Assembly (NCBI RefSeq): GCF_018131005.1 | Contig: NZ_JAFCJK010000008.1 | Coordinates: forward strand, 62,001 to 126,000 | Source: Bradyrhizobium lablabi | GTDB taxonomy: Bacteria > Pseudomonadota > Alphaproteobacteria > Rhizobiales > Xanthobacteraceae | Direction of reading: 5' to 3' | DNA: 64,000 nucleotides | Shown here: one piece after another, positions 17,577-26,762 of the stretch | How positions within the stretch are numbered: position 1 is the stretch's first letter | How the letters are laid out: the number at the start of each line of letters is the position of its first letter | Program-made: the position numbers and the translations under genes | The notes under the pieces: generated by a model | What the model saw: only the letters and a program-made list of their open reading frames with translations | Databases searched by the model: none | Told to the model about the DNA's origin: nothing

Positions 17577-18383
17577 GTGTCAGCTCCGGTTCTGTCGGTC
17601 AACAATATCGAGGCCGTCTACGATCACGTCATCCTCGTGTTGAAAGGAGTGTCGCTGGAGGTACCGCAGGGCGGCATAGTCGCGCTTCTCGGCGCCAATG
17701 GTGCCGGCAAGACCACGACGCTGAAGGCGATCTCTAATCTGCTGCATGCAGAGCGCGGTGAGGTCACCAAGGGCTCGATTCTGTTCGACGGCGTGGAGGT
17801 GAAGTGCCTGTCGCCAAACGATTTGGTGCGGCGCGGCTGCATTCAGGTGATGGAGGGGCGTCGTGCCTTTCCTCACCTTACGGTCGAAGAGAATCTGCTG
17901 ACCGGTGCTTTCACGCGCAGCGACGGCAAGATGGCGGTCGCGCGGGATCTTGAGCGGGTCTATGCCTATTTCCCCCGTCTCAGAGAGCGGCGCGGTTCCA
18001 CGGCTGGCTATACGTCGGGCGGCGAACAGCAGATGTGCGTGATCGGGCGCGCGCTGATGTCGCGCCCCAAGATGATTCTGCTCGACGAACCTTCGATGGG
18101 GCTCGCGCCGCAGATCGTCGAGGAGATTTTCGAGATCGTGAAGGATCTCAACGTCAAAGAAGGCGTGTCGTTTCTTCTCGCCGAACAGAACGCCAATATG
18201 GCACTCAGATATGCGAGCCACGGCTATATCCTCGAGAATGGCCGGGTGGTGATGGACGGTGAAGCGCGCGCGCTCGCTGCAAACGAGGACGTCAAGGAGT
18301 TCTATCTTGGCGTCGCCGGCGACAAGCGAAAATCATATCGCGATGTGAAGCACTACAAGCGGCGCAAGCGTTGGCTCGCTTGA
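17577..18383 (+). CDS. LivF-type ABC transporter ATP-binding protein
   Basis: A 268-residue ATPase starting with GTG. Walker A is GANGAGKT (residues 39-46), followed by Q-loop IQVMEGRRAFPHLTVEENL, signature YTSGGEQQMCVIGRALM, Walker B ILLDEPSMGLAP and the switch region LLAEQNANMALRYA with Gln in place of the usual His, as is normal for LivF. The C-terminal ~30 residues (KSYRDVKHYKRRKRWLA) are unusually basic. It closes the uptake operon. Confidence 0.92.
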   Translation: MSAPVLSVNNIEAVYDHVILVLKGVSLEVPQGGIVALLGANGAGKTTTLKAISNLLHAERGEVTKGSILFDGVEVKCLSPNDLVRRGCIQVMEGRRAFPHLTVEENLLTGAFTRSDGKMAVARDLERVYAYFPRLRERRGSTAGYTSGGEQQMCVIGRALMSRPKMILLDEPSMGLAPQIVEEIFEIVKDLNVKEGVSFLLAEQNANMALRYASHGYILENGRVVMDGEARALAANEDVKEFYLGVAGDKRKSYRDVKHYKRRKRWLA

Positions 18384-18616
18384 GGCGACGACGGCTTTTG
18401 CCTTGAGCAGCCGGGCCGCTGATTGCCTGCGTGCTGGTCCGCTTCTGGCCGCGACGCGGACGTGTCAGCAACCGGTCCAACGGTTGGGTTCGACGGCAAA
18501 ATCCGACACGGCCATGTGCTCGGTGCCGCGGTACGCCCCGGTTAGCCGTGACCGCCGTGGCGGCGACCCAAGACAGGCCGGAAATCAATCAATTAAGGCA
18601 TCTCAAACGGGCATAT

Positions 18617-18632
18617 TTAACAGGTCCTTAAC
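18617..18632 (+). promoter_or_regulatory. Candidate CtrA box upstream of the TPR protein
   Basis: TTAA-CAGGTCC-TTAAC, a perfect match to the CtrA consensus TTAA-N7-TTAAC, 95 bases before the start of the large TPR protein. The surrounding 328-base gap (18384-18711) holds no gene; a further TTAA lies at 18592. The site suggests the TPR gene shares cell-cycle or motility control with the flagellar operons. Confidence 0.6.
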
Positions 18633-18711
18633 GCCGCCAATCCATGATCGGGATGCGTGGGCGAGGGTGCTTCGCGCTTGGCTCGTTGAGACTTAGACAA
18701 GACGTTTCGAG

Positions 18712-21700
18712 ATGGCGCGAACCGCTGCCGCTGGAACATGGTCGCAAGGCCGCGCCTGGGCGTGGGCCGCACGTCTGTGCTTGCTTGCCACCATCCTTGT
18801 CGCCGGACTGACATCTCCAACCGTCGCGCTCGCCGAACCGGTGCGGGGCGAGGCGACATTTACGTCCGCCAACGGCTTTGCCAGGCTGATTCTCAAGCTG
18901 AAGGACGACGTCGAGTCCGAGGTGACGACAGCAGGCTCGATCGTCGTGATCCGCTTCAAGCAACCGGTCGATATTCCGGTCGCGAAACTGTCAGATGCGG
19001 TGCCCGACTATGTCGGTTCGGCGCGGCGCGACCCCGATGGCTCGGCGATCCGCCTGTCGCTGGCGCGCCGCGTGACAATCAACACCATGACCGCGGGCGA
19101 ACGCATCTTCATCGACTTCCTGCCGGATGGCTGGAAGGGTCCGCCGCCGCCGCTGCCGCAGGAGGTGATCCGCGAACTGGCCGAGCGCGCCCGCGCCGCC
19201 GAACGCCTGTTGCGGATGCAGCGTGCCGCCGATGCCGCCAGGAAGAAACCACCGGTGCGCGTCCGCGCCCTGGTGCAACCGACATTCGTGCGCTTCGTGT
19301 TCGAGGCTCCGGAGGGCGTCGGAATCTCCTCGGTGCTGAACGAACAAAAGCTGACGCTCTCCTTCAACAGCGTACTGACCTTCGACCTCGCGGACGCCAA
19401 GATTGCGGCGCCGCCGAACGTCGCCTCGATCAGCCAGCGCACGGACGCCGACACGTCAGCCGTCGAGATGACGCTCATCGGCGATGCCGATGTTCGTTCG
19501 TTCCGCGAGGACAAGAACTACATCGTCGACGTCGCGGTCCAACAGAACGAGCAGCAGCCCACGGCGGCCGATGCGCATGGCGCAGGTGCGGCGCGCGCGC
19601 CGGCAAGGCCCCCGGTTGCCTCGCTCATCCCCGACGCCCGCGGCATGCTGCTGGAGACGATGCCGCCGCAGCAGCCGGCGCCAATTGCGCCCGTGACCTC
19701 GGAAGGCATCGCCGAGCAGGCCAGGATCGAGATCAAGCCCGAACAGCCCAAATCAGAGCAGGCCAAATCAGAGCAAGCCAAGCCCGAGCAAGCGCTGGCC
19801 GGGCCGGCGAAGGCCGCCATCGCACCGGGCGAAACCGCGCAGCCGGCCGAGAGCGCCACGGCGAAGCCGGCGCAGGAACGGCCGGCGGCTGCCGCCGCGC
19901 AGGTCACGCCTGCAATCGAAAAGTCGCCGGAGCCGGGGAAGGCAGCCGTGCCGCGGGACGGCCAGTCCGCGCCTTCCGAAGAGGTGCGGGCCGCGGCGAG
20001 CGAGGTGGATCCACCGAATCCCAAGCCGGCTGTCCCGGACGCGCGGCCCGGGGACGCTCGCCCGGACGCCAAGGCCGGATCGGTCGAGGCGCAGCGCGAC
20101 AGCGACGGTTTGCGCGTCACCTTCTCATTTCCATCGGCAACGCCGGCCGCGCTGTTCCGCCGCGCGGACGCCGTGTGGATGGTGTTCGACACGGTCGAAG
20201 CGATTGACGTCGATCCGATCCGCGCCAAGGGCGGCGCCGTTGTTGCCGACGTCGCCCTCATCCCGCTCGACAAGGGCCAGGCGGTCCGCATCCGCCTCAA
20301 CCGGCCGCAAATGCCCGCCCTCGAAAGCGACGAGCGTTCGCGCGGCGTGACTTGGACACTGATCTTCGCTGACCGCGTGCAGAAGCCGCCATTGCCGCTC
20401 ACCGTGGTGCGCAACGTCACCGACCGCGCGCTGGCTAGTGTCAGCGTGCCTCTGGCCAATCCCGGCCGCCTGCACAAGCTGGTCGATCCCGATGCCGGCG
20501 ACACGCTCTGGGTGGCCACCGCGCCGCCGCCGACCCGCGGCATCATCAAGCGGCACGATTTCGTCGAATTGTCGCTGCTGGAGTCGATCCATGGCCTCGT
20601 GGTCCGTCCGAACGCCGACGATGTGAAGGCCGAAGTCGGCGCTGACAAGGTGATGCTCGGACGGCCCGGTGGGCTGACGCTGTCATCGGCCGACGTCGCC
20701 GCCGAGCGCGCGACCGCCGCGGTCAAACCCTTGTTCGATGCCGACCAATGGCGCAAGAACAAGTCGGAGAATTTCCTCGAACACCTCGACGATCTGATCG
20801 AGGCCGCCGCGGTGGCCAATGCCGAGCAGCTTCCGCAGGCGCGGCTCGATCTCGCCGATTTTTACATGGCGCGCGGCATGTACGAGGAGGCTCACGGCGT
20901 CACCAACCTGATCCTCTCCGAGAGCAAGCGCGGCGCCGTGGAGCCCGCAGTGGTGATGCTGCACGCGGTCGCGAGCATCCTGATCGGCCGCCCGGTGCAG
21001 GGCCTGAAGGACCTTGCCGATCCCGTGATCGGCAACGGCTACGACTCCCAGATGTGGAAGGGGCTCGCCCTCGCGCGCCAGGGCAAATGGGCGGAGGCGC
21101 GGGAGAAGTTCAAGAACGCGGAATTTTCCGTTGCGACGCTGCCGCCCGACCTGCAGCGCATCATCACCCTGGATTCGATGAAGGCTTCGCTCGAGGTGAG
21201 GGACTATTCCGACGCCGCGCGGCGAAAGAGCGATCTTGACGTGATCGGCGTCCCGGCCGAGACGAAGCCGGCAGTGGCGGTGCTACGCGGCCGGCTTGCC
21301 GAGGCGCTCGGGCAGGAGAAGGACGCGCTTGACGCCTATCGCTTCGCCGCCAGTTCCGCGGACCGGCAGGCCGCCGCCGAAGGCAGGCTGCTCGAAACCC
21401 TGCTGCGGCAGAAACGCGGCGAGATCGGCCCGGCCGACGTGCTCAAGGAGCTTGAGCTCCTGTCGATGATGTGGCGCGGCGACGCCGTCGAATTGAAGAC
21501 GCTGTTCATGCTCTCGAAAATCTATTCGGAGACCGGACGCTACGCTGACGCCTTCGCCGTATCCCGCGCCGCGACGCGACTGCAGCCGAATTCGCCGGAA
21601 TCGCGGCTGGCGCAGGACGCAGCCTCGGCGCTGTTCGTGCAGCTCTTCCTTGGTCCCAAGGGCGACGAGATGCCGCCGATCGACGCGCTCGGCACCTTCT

Positions 21701-22539
21701 ATGAATATCGCGAGCTGACGCCCATCGGCCGCCGCGGCGACGAGATGATCCGCCGTCTTGCCGACCGTCTCGTCGGCGTCGATCTGCTCGATCAGGCCGC
21801 CGACCTTCTGCAATACCAGGTCGACAAGCGCCTCGAAGGAGCGGCGCGCGCGCAGGTCGCGGCACGGCTCGCCATGGTGTACTTGATCAATCGCAAGCCC
21901 GACCGCGCCATCGCGGCGTTGCGCTCGACCCGCATCGCCGACCTCTCCGGCGAACTGCGCCAGCAGCGCCTGCTCCTGGAGGCGCGCGCGCAAAGCGACG
22001 TCGGCCGTCACGATCTCGCGCTCGACATCATCTCCAATCTCACTGGCCGCGAAGCGATCCGGCTGCGGGCCGACATCTACTGGGCGTCGCGGCACTGGCG
22101 CCAGGCGTCCGAGCAGATCGAGCTCTATTACGGTGAGCGCTGGCGAGACTTCACGCCACTGAACGCCGGCGAAAAGGCGGATATCATCCGTGCCCTGGTC
22201 GGATACGCTCTCGCCGAAGACGTCATCGGCCTGGCGCGATTCCGGGAGAAGTATGCGCCGCTGATGTCTGGAGAGGCAGACAAGCTCGCCTTCGATACCG
22301 CGAGCAAACCGGTTGCGAGCGCAAGCGCCGAGTTCGCCCAGATCGCCCGGATGGCCGCGAGCGTCGACACGCTGGACGGCTTCATCCGCGAGATGAAGAC
22401 CCGTTTCCCTGACGCCACCGCCCGCGCGCCGCTGGCGGACCCGGTCTCGACGGGATCGTTGCCTAATCCGCCGAAGGTCGAGCCTGTGAGTGCGCTACCG
22501 GCTATCACGGACCAGAAGCGCGCCAGCGCTGCGCGCTGA
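18712..22539 (+). CDS. Large exported TPR-like protein, probably motility-linked
   Basis: A 1275-residue protein with a signal peptide ending around LTSPTVALAEP (residues 30-43). Residues ~45-285 look beta-rich and AMIN/secretin-N-like (FARLILKLKD, IVVIRFKQPVDIPV, RIFIDFLPDGWKG, FVRFVFEAPE). Residues ~290-455 are a low-complexity Ala/Pro/Lys/Gln linker with a five-residue repeat. A second beta-rich block (~460-640) follows. Residues ~680-1230 are helical with TPR-like pairs (ADFYMARGMYEEAHGVTNLI, SKIYSETGRYADAFAVSRAA). A similar long protein occurs near flagellar genes in related genomes. The CtrA box upstream supports a motility or polar role; the exact function is unknown. Confidence 0.75.
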   Translation: MARTAAAGTWSQGRAWAWAARLCLLATILVAGLTSPTVALAEPVRGEATFTSANGFARLILKLKDDVESEVTTAGSIVVIRFKQPVDIPVAKLSDAVPDYVGSARRDPDGSAIRLSLARRVTINTMTAGERIFIDFLPDGWKGPPPPLPQEVIRELAERARAAERLLRMQRAADAARKKPPVRVRALVQPTFVRFVFEAPEGVGISSVLNEQKLTLSFNSVLTFDLADAKIAAPPNVASISQRTDADTSAVEMTLIGDADVRSFREDKNYIVDVAVQQNEQQPTAADAHGAGAARAPARPPVASLIPDARGMLLETMPPQQPAPIAPVTSEGIAEQARIEIKPEQPKSEQAKSEQAKPEQALAGPAKAAIAPGETAQPAESATAKPAQERPAAAAAQVTPAIEKSPEPGKAAVPRDGQSAPSEEVRAAASEVDPPNPKPAVPDARPGDARPDAKAGSVEAQRDSDGLRVTFSFPSATPAALFRRADAVWMVFDTVEAIDVDPIRAKGGAVVADVALIPLDKGQAVRIRLNRPQMPALESDERSRGVTWTLIFADRVQKPPLPLTVVRNVTDRALASVSVPLANPGRLHKLVDPDAGDTLWVATAPPPTRGIIKRHDFVELSLLESIHGLVVRPNADDVKAEVGADKVMLGRPGGLTLSSADVAAERATAAVKPLFDADQWRKNKSENFLEHLDDLIEAAAVANAEQLPQARLDLADFYMARGMYEEAHGVTNLILSESKRGAVEPAVVMLHAVASILIGRPVQGLKDLADPVIGNGYDSQMWKGLALARQGKWAEAREKFKNAEFSVATLPPDLQRIITLDSMKASLEVRDYSDAARRKSDLDVIGVPAETKPAVAVLRGRLAEALGQEKDALDAYRFAASSADRQAAAEGRLLETLLRQKRGEIGPADVLKELELLSMMWRGDAVELKTLFMLSKIYSETGRYADAFAVSRAATRLQPNSPESRLAQDAASALFVQLFLGPKGDEMPPIDALGTFYEYRELTPIGRRGDEMIRRLADRLVGVDLLDQAADLLQYQVDKRLEGAARAQVAARLAMVYLINRKPDRAIAALRSTRIADLSGELRQQRLLLEARAQSDVGRHDLALDIISNLTGREAIRLRADIYWASRHWRQASEQIELYYGERWRDFTPLNAGEKADIIRALVGYALAEDVIGLARFREKYAPLMSGEADKLAFDTASKPVASASAEFAQIARMAASVDTLDGFIREMKTRFPDATARAPLADPVSTGSLPNPPKVEPVSALPAITDQKRASAAR
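19741..19800 (+). repeat. Four 15-bp units coding EQPKS-EQAKS-EQAKP-EQALA
   Basis: Within the linker of the TPR protein, four successive 15-bp units encode five-residue repeats of the form E-Q-A-K-x. This charged, flexible spacer is probably extended, and slippage could vary its length between strains. Confidence 0.7.
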
Positions 22540-22608
22540 CCCCTCTCGACAGACGCCTGCCAAATCGGCAACCTTCGCCAATCAAGCCGCCGGGAGGATG
22601 CCGTCACC

Positions 22609-22845
22609 ATGGGCAAGCCGATCAAGACCGAAGCCGAACTGATCGCGATGGCGCGTGCCGAGTTGAAGGTGCACTCCGACTGTCCCGACGGCATCAACAT
22701 CTCCATCATCCGCGACGGCGACGGCTGGGAATTTCGCGCCAGCGCCGAGGACGCCACCGTGGCAAAGCCCGGCTATCCCGAATGCGTCGCCATGCTGGTG
22801 CAGATCGGCGATCACCTCAGCAAGCAGTATGACGTGGAGGGGTGA
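22609..22845 (+). CDS. Small conserved hypothetical protein
   Basis: A 78-residue soluble protein, MGKPIKTEAELIAMARAELK, with a GGGAGG site 11 bases before the ATG. It has a helix, then the acidic segment DCPDGINISIIRDGDGWEFRAS typical of a small alpha/beta fold, and a closing helix. Similar short proteins are widespread in Bradyrhizobium-type genomes. It follows the TPR gene by 69 bases on the same strand but no functional link can be shown. Confidence 0.7.
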   Translation: MGKPIKTEAELIAMARAELKVHSDCPDGINISIIRDGDGWEFRASAEDATVAKPGYPECVAMLVQIGDHLSKQYDVEG

Positions 22846-22983
22846 CAGGGACCACCTCGAGCTGGAGACCCGTACTGCGCCCTAACCGCCTTGATCTCCT
22901 CATCCCGCGTAACGGATTCGCCATTGGGCTTGCGATGCAAACGTCTCGAAGGATGAGGGGTGATGGCGCAGTGAGGAGAACCG

Positions 22984-23952
22984 ATGGACCGCATCGACGC
23001 AATGAAGGTCTTTGTCGCGGCGGTCGACGAAGGCAGCCTGGCGGGCGCAGGCCGGCGGCTGCGGCGGTCGCCCGCGGCGGTCAGCCGCGCGATCGCCTTC
23101 CTTGAGCAGCACGTCGGCGCCGAATTGCTGCACCGGACTACGCGGTCGCTGAAACTGAGCGAGGCGGGCGCGCGGTATGCTGCAGCCTGCCGGCGCGTGC
23201 TGGTCGATCTCGAGGAAGCCGATATTGCCGCCGGCGGCGAGCGGTCCGCGCCGCGCGGCACGTTGACGCTGACCGCGCCTATCGTCACGGGCGAGGACGT
23301 GCTCCGGCCGGCGCTCGACGCCTTCATGAACGAATATCCGGCGGTCGCTGTCCGTCTGTATTTGATCGACCGTCAGGTGAACCTGATTGAAGAGGGAATC
23401 GACGTCGCGCTGCGCATCGCGCATCTCGCGGATTCCAACTTTGTGGCGATCCGCCTCGGCGAGGTGCGCCGCGTGATCGCGGCCGCGCCGAGCTATCTGG
23501 CGCGTCATCCCGTCATCAACGAACCGGCCGATCTCGCCAAGCACCAGATCATCTCGATGACCAGCTTCGGCGTCGACTCCTGGAGTTTTCCGCCGGGCAA
23601 AGGCTCGTCGGTGCCGCGGGCGATCCAGTTCACGCCGCGGCTCGTCGTCAACACGGTTCGCGGTGCGGTTGCTTCAGCCGTCGAGGGGAACGGCGTCACG
23701 CGGCTGTACTCCTACCATATCGCGGACGAAATCCGCGACGGGCGGCTACGGATTCTGCTCGACAAGGACGAGCATGTACCCTTGCCGGTGCACCTGCTCG
23801 CACCGCAAGGACGCTTCGACGTGCCGAAGGTGCGGGCCTTCGTCGATTTTGCGACGCCCCGCCTCAAACGCTATTTCGAACGGTTGTCGCGCGATGCCAG
23901 CCGCAACGCCGGCGTCATTCGTTCGCCACGCGGAAGAGTGTCGTCCGAATAG
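22984..23952 (+). CDS. LysR-family transcriptional regulator
   Basis: A 322-residue regulator. The N-terminal winged helix is MDRIDAMKVFVAAVDEGSLAGAGRRLRRSPAAVSRAIAFLEQHVGAELLHRTTRSLKLSEAGARY. The rest is a LysR effector-binding domain (GTLTLTAPIVTGEDVLRPAL, IEEGIDVALRIAHLADS). A GAGGAG site precedes the ATG. It lies 87 bases upstream of, and co-directional with, the SDR/tautomerase pair, which it probably controls. The effector is unknown. Confidence 0.92.
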   Translation: MDRIDAMKVFVAAVDEGSLAGAGRRLRRSPAAVSRAIAFLEQHVGAELLHRTTRSLKLSEAGARYAAACRRVLVDLEEADIAAGGERSAPRGTLTLTAPIVTGEDVLRPALDAFMNEYPAVAVRLYLIDRQVNLIEEGIDVALRIAHLADSNFVAIRLGEVRRVIAAAPSYLARHPVINEPADLAKHQIISMTSFGVDSWSFPPGKGSSVPRAIQFTPRLVVNTVRGAVASAVEGNGVTRLYSYHIADEIRDGRLRILLDKDEHVPLPVHLLAPQGRFDVPKVRAFVDFATPRLKRYFERLSRDASRNAGVIRSPRGRVSSE

Positions 23953-24039
23953 CGTGCATTCGCACGAAAGCCGGTTGTATTTAGCTTGAGCTCCATCGAG
24001 GCGGTGCTGGTGCCGCCTCACCACAGATGGAGAGAGATC

Positions 24040-24750
24040 ATGGGCGCAGAGCAGAAGGTGGCAATCATCACTGGTGCGTCGCAAGGTATCGGTGCGGGCC
24101 TCGTCGAGGCTTATCGCGATCGCAACTATCGCGTCGTCGCTAATTCCCGCAGTATCAAGCCGTCGTCCGACTCCGACGTGCTGGCTGTGCCGGGCGACAT
24201 CAGCGACCCCGCCGTCGCGGACCGCGTCGTTGCGCAGGCACTGGAGCGCTTCGGGCGGATCGACACGCTGGTCAACAACGCCGGCATTTTCATCGCGAAA
24301 CCATTCACCGACTATTCCGCCGATGACTACGCGTCGGTGCTTGCGATCAATCTTGGGAGCTTCTTTCGCCTGACGCAGCGCGCCGCCCGGGAAATGCTGA
24401 AGCAGGGGTCGGGACACATCGTCCAGATCACCACGAGCCTCGTCGACCACGCCGACAGCAACGTTCCCTCGGTGTTGGCGTCGCTGACGAAGGGCGGTCT
24501 GAACGCCGCGACGAAGTCACTGGCGATCGAATATGCGAGAAAGGGCGTGCGGGTGAACGCGGTGTCGCCGGGCATCATCAAGACCCCGATGCACAACCCC
24601 GAGGCGCACGACTTCCTGTCCAAGCTGCATCCGGTCGGACGTATGGGCGAGGCCAAGGACGTCGTCGATGCCGTGCTGTTCCTGGAAGGGGCGGGTTTCG
24701 TCACCGGCGAGATCCTGCATGTCGACGGCGGCCAGAGCGCCGGCCGCTGA
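24040..24750 (+). CDS. SDR-family oxidoreductase lacking the usual catalytic Tyr
   Basis: A 236-residue short-chain dehydrogenase/reductase-like protein starting MGAEQKVAIITGASQGIGAG, chosen for its GAGAGA ribosome site. The cofactor motif TGASQGIG (residues ~10-17), NNAG, and VRVNAVSPGIIKTPM are clear. At the place of the YxxxK catalytic pair the sequence reads ASLTK, so Lys is kept but Tyr is replaced by Ala. It may be a divergent SDR subfamily with altered chemistry. A tautomerase gene follows 16 bases later. Confidence 0.88.
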   Translation: MGAEQKVAIITGASQGIGAGLVEAYRDRNYRVVANSRSIKPSSDSDVLAVPGDISDPAVADRVVAQALERFGRIDTLVNNAGIFIAKPFTDYSADDYASVLAINLGSFFRLTQRAAREMLKQGSGHIVQITTSLVDHADSNVPSVLASLTKGGLNAATKSLAIEYARKGVRVNAVSPGIIKTPMHNPEAHDFLSKLHPVGRMGEAKDVVDAVLFLEGAGFVTGEILHVDGGQSAGR

Positions 24751-24766
24751 CGTCGGGGAGCGTGTC

Positions 24767-25015
24767 ATGCCCATCGTGGCAATCCAGGTCACGCGCGAGG
24801 GGACGGCGCCGGGTGCGTCGTCCACCACCGCCGAGCAGAAGGCGGTCCTGATCAAGGGTGCAAGCGAGCTGTTGCGTGACGTGCTCAACAAGCCTCCGGA
24901 ATCGACATTCGTGATCATCGAGGAAGTCGACACCGACAATTGGGGCTGGGGCGGACTGTCCGCGCTCGAATACCGCAAGAAGCTTGCAGCGGCCCGCACA
25001 ACGTCGCAAGGCTGA
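24767..25015 (+). CDS. 4-oxalocrotonate tautomerase-family protein
   Basis: An 82-residue protein starting MPIVAIQVTREG; after Met removal the N-terminal Pro would be the catalytic base of this family. The central helix (SSTTAEQKAVLIKGASELLRDVLNKP) and the strand FVIIEEVDTDNWGWGG are family-typical. It lies 16 bases after the SDR gene, so the two are probably one operon under the upstream LysR regulator. The substrate is not known. Confidence 0.88.
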   Translation: MPIVAIQVTREGTAPGASSTTAEQKAVLIKGASELLRDVLNKPPESTFVIIEEVDTDNWGWGGLSALEYRKKLAAARTTSQG

Positions 25016-25049
25016 AACCTTTCTGCAAAAGCTTCGGCAAGGCCGATCG

Positions 25050-25070
25050 CCTCTCCCCGGCGGGGAGAGG
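25050..25070. terminator. GC-rich hairpin after the tautomerase gene
   Basis: Perfect 9-bp arms CCTCTCCCC and GGGGAGAGG with a 3-base loop, 35 bases past the tautomerase stop. No T run follows. It could end the operon, or it may be a copy of the CTCTCCCC...GGGGAGAG intergenic element common in this group. Confidence 0.45.
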
Positions 25071-25150
25071 TGAACTGTCCAGTATCGCTACGAACAATCC
25101 CAGCGTTCGCAATTAATCATTTCTCACGCACTGCCCACGGGCTTAACGCC

Positions 25151-26410
25151 ATGTCAATGTCCAGCACCAATGTCGATCATCGTCGCCAGCATCATCACAG
25201 CGCGCCGCATCACGGAGCGGGTGGACCGCTGTGGCTCTCCGCCGTCGCGGGCCTGTGCGCCTCGTTGGTCGGCCTCGGCCTGGCGCGCTTCGCCTACACG
25301 CCGCTGATCCCGGCCTTGGTCGCCGCCAAATGGTTCACCGCGGCGGAGGCGGTCTATCTCGGCGCGGCCAATCTCGCCGGCTACCTTGCCGGTGCACTGA
25401 TCGCCCGCGATTTCGGCGCACGTGTCGGTGCGGTGGCTGCTTTGCGCGGCATGATGCTGCTGGCCTCGATCTGCTTTTTTGCCTGCGCCGTGCCGATCTC
25501 GTTCATTTGGTTCTTCGGCTTCCGCTTTCTCGCCGGCATCACCGGCGGCGTGATCATGGTGCTGGCGGCATCGACCATCCTGCCGTACACCGCGCCGAGC
25601 AAGAAGGGGCTTGTCGGCGGTGTGATCTTCGCCGGTGTCGGGCTTGGCGTCGCGGCATCCGGCACGCTTGTTCCGTTGCTGCTGCATCAGGGCCTGAAGC
25701 AGACCTGGTACGGTCTTGGCCTGCTATCCGCCGTGCTGACCCTGGTTAGCTGGAAGGCGTGGCCTGCGGAGCCGCGCGCAAGGCAGAGCGGTGCCGGGCA
25801 TCATGCCGCGGCTCATCAGGTGCATGGCGCGCGGTCGCCGGCGGTGCTGATGCTGTACCTGGAGTACGGTCTCAACGCGGTCGCGCTGGTGCCTCACATG
25901 GTATTCCTGGTCGACTTCGTTGCTCGCGGGCTTGGACAGGGGATTGGCGCTGGCTCCCACTACTGGGTGCTCTATGGACTTGGCGCCATTGTCGGTCCGC
26001 TGCTGACCGGGCATCTCGCCGATCGCGCGGGATTCGCCGCTGCGCTCCGTGTTGCCTTCCTGGTCCAGGCGGTCTCGATCGGGATACCGGCCGTGAGTGG
26101 CTTGCCTGTCGCAATGATCGTGTCGAGCCTCATCGTCGGCGGCTTCACGCCCGGCATCGTGCCGCTCGTGATCGGCCGTATCCATGAACTCATTCCGCAT
26201 TCGGCTGCCAGCCAGGGCACTGCCTGGGCGCAGGCCACGACGACGTTCGCCCTGTTCCAGGCGGCGGGAGCCTACAGCCTGTCCTTTCTGTTCGCACAGA
26301 GCGGCGGCGACTACCGGCTGTTGTTTGTCATCGGTGCGGCCGCGGTGGCCGCTGCGCTTGCGCTGGAACTCGTGGGTGCTGTTGCGACGGCGCGCGGGCG
26401 CGCGAACTAA
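25151..26410 (+). CDS. MFS transporter, YbfB/YjiJ family, with His-rich N-terminus
   Basis: A 419-residue carrier starting MSMSSTNVD. Residues ~10-22 (HRRQHHHSAPHH) are His-rich. About twelve hydrophobic spans follow; LGLARFAYTPLIPALV in the first spans is the YbfB/YjiJ signature, with FRFLAGITGGVIMVLA and TGHLADRAGF later. A second His cluster (GHHAAAHQVHGARS) lies in the central loop. The His clusters could bind metal ions, but the substrate is unknown. It stands alone. Confidence 0.88.
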   Translation: MSMSSTNVDHRRQHHHSAPHHGAGGPLWLSAVAGLCASLVGLGLARFAYTPLIPALVAAKWFTAAEAVYLGAANLAGYLAGALIARDFGARVGAVAALRGMMLLASICFFACAVPISFIWFFGFRFLAGITGGVIMVLAASTILPYTAPSKKGLVGGVIFAGVGLGVAASGTLVPLLLHQGLKQTWYGLGLLSAVLTLVSWKAWPAEPRARQSGAGHHAAAHQVHGARSPAVLMLYLEYGLNAVALVPHMVFLVDFVARGLGQGIGAGSHYWVLYGLGAIVGPLLTGHLADRAGFAAALRVAFLVQAVSIGIPAVSGLPVAMIVSSLIVGGFTPGIVPLVIGRIHELIPHSAASQGTAWAQATTTFALFQAAGAYSLSFLFAQSGGDYRLLFVIGAAAVAAALALELVGAVATARGRAN

Positions 26411-26413
26411 GGG

Positions 26414-26608
26414 TTAACGCTCTGCCTGTGCCAGCGATGCGGACGCTGAAACGGCGGTAGCGGTCACGCCGGCGCCGCGGGTCTGCCCGGCGGCCGCGTG
26501 CAGGACGAGGCCGGCCAGGATTGATCCGTAGAGGCTGAAAGAGACCAGCGTCCAGTTGTTGGCAACGCGACGTTCGCCGCTGTCCAGCTCTTCGATGAAT
26601 TTTTGCAT
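26414..26608 (-). CDS. Small single-pass membrane protein
   Basis: A 64-residue protein, MQKFIEELDSGERRVANNWT, then one hydrophobic span (VSFSLYGSILAGLVLHAAAG) and an Ala/Ser-rich tail. A TGGAG site lies 9 bases before the ATG. Its stop is 4 bases from the end of the convergent MFS gene. No function can be assigned. Confidence 0.6.
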   Translation of the reverse strand: MQKFIEELDSGERRVANNWTLVSFSLYGSILAGLVLHAAAGQTRGAGVTATAVSASASLAQAER

Positions 26609-26762
26609 CGGCGCGCTCCACGTATTTCGCGTCAGGAAACACGGCGCGCGCGGCCCGCGATGTGAACCAGCTCACGTTTGCCGCCCCCATGCGCAGAAGA
26701 ACGGATGGCATGGTCAACGAATGGTTGCTTCGGTTCTCATTCAATCAGAACCAATAATTGCT

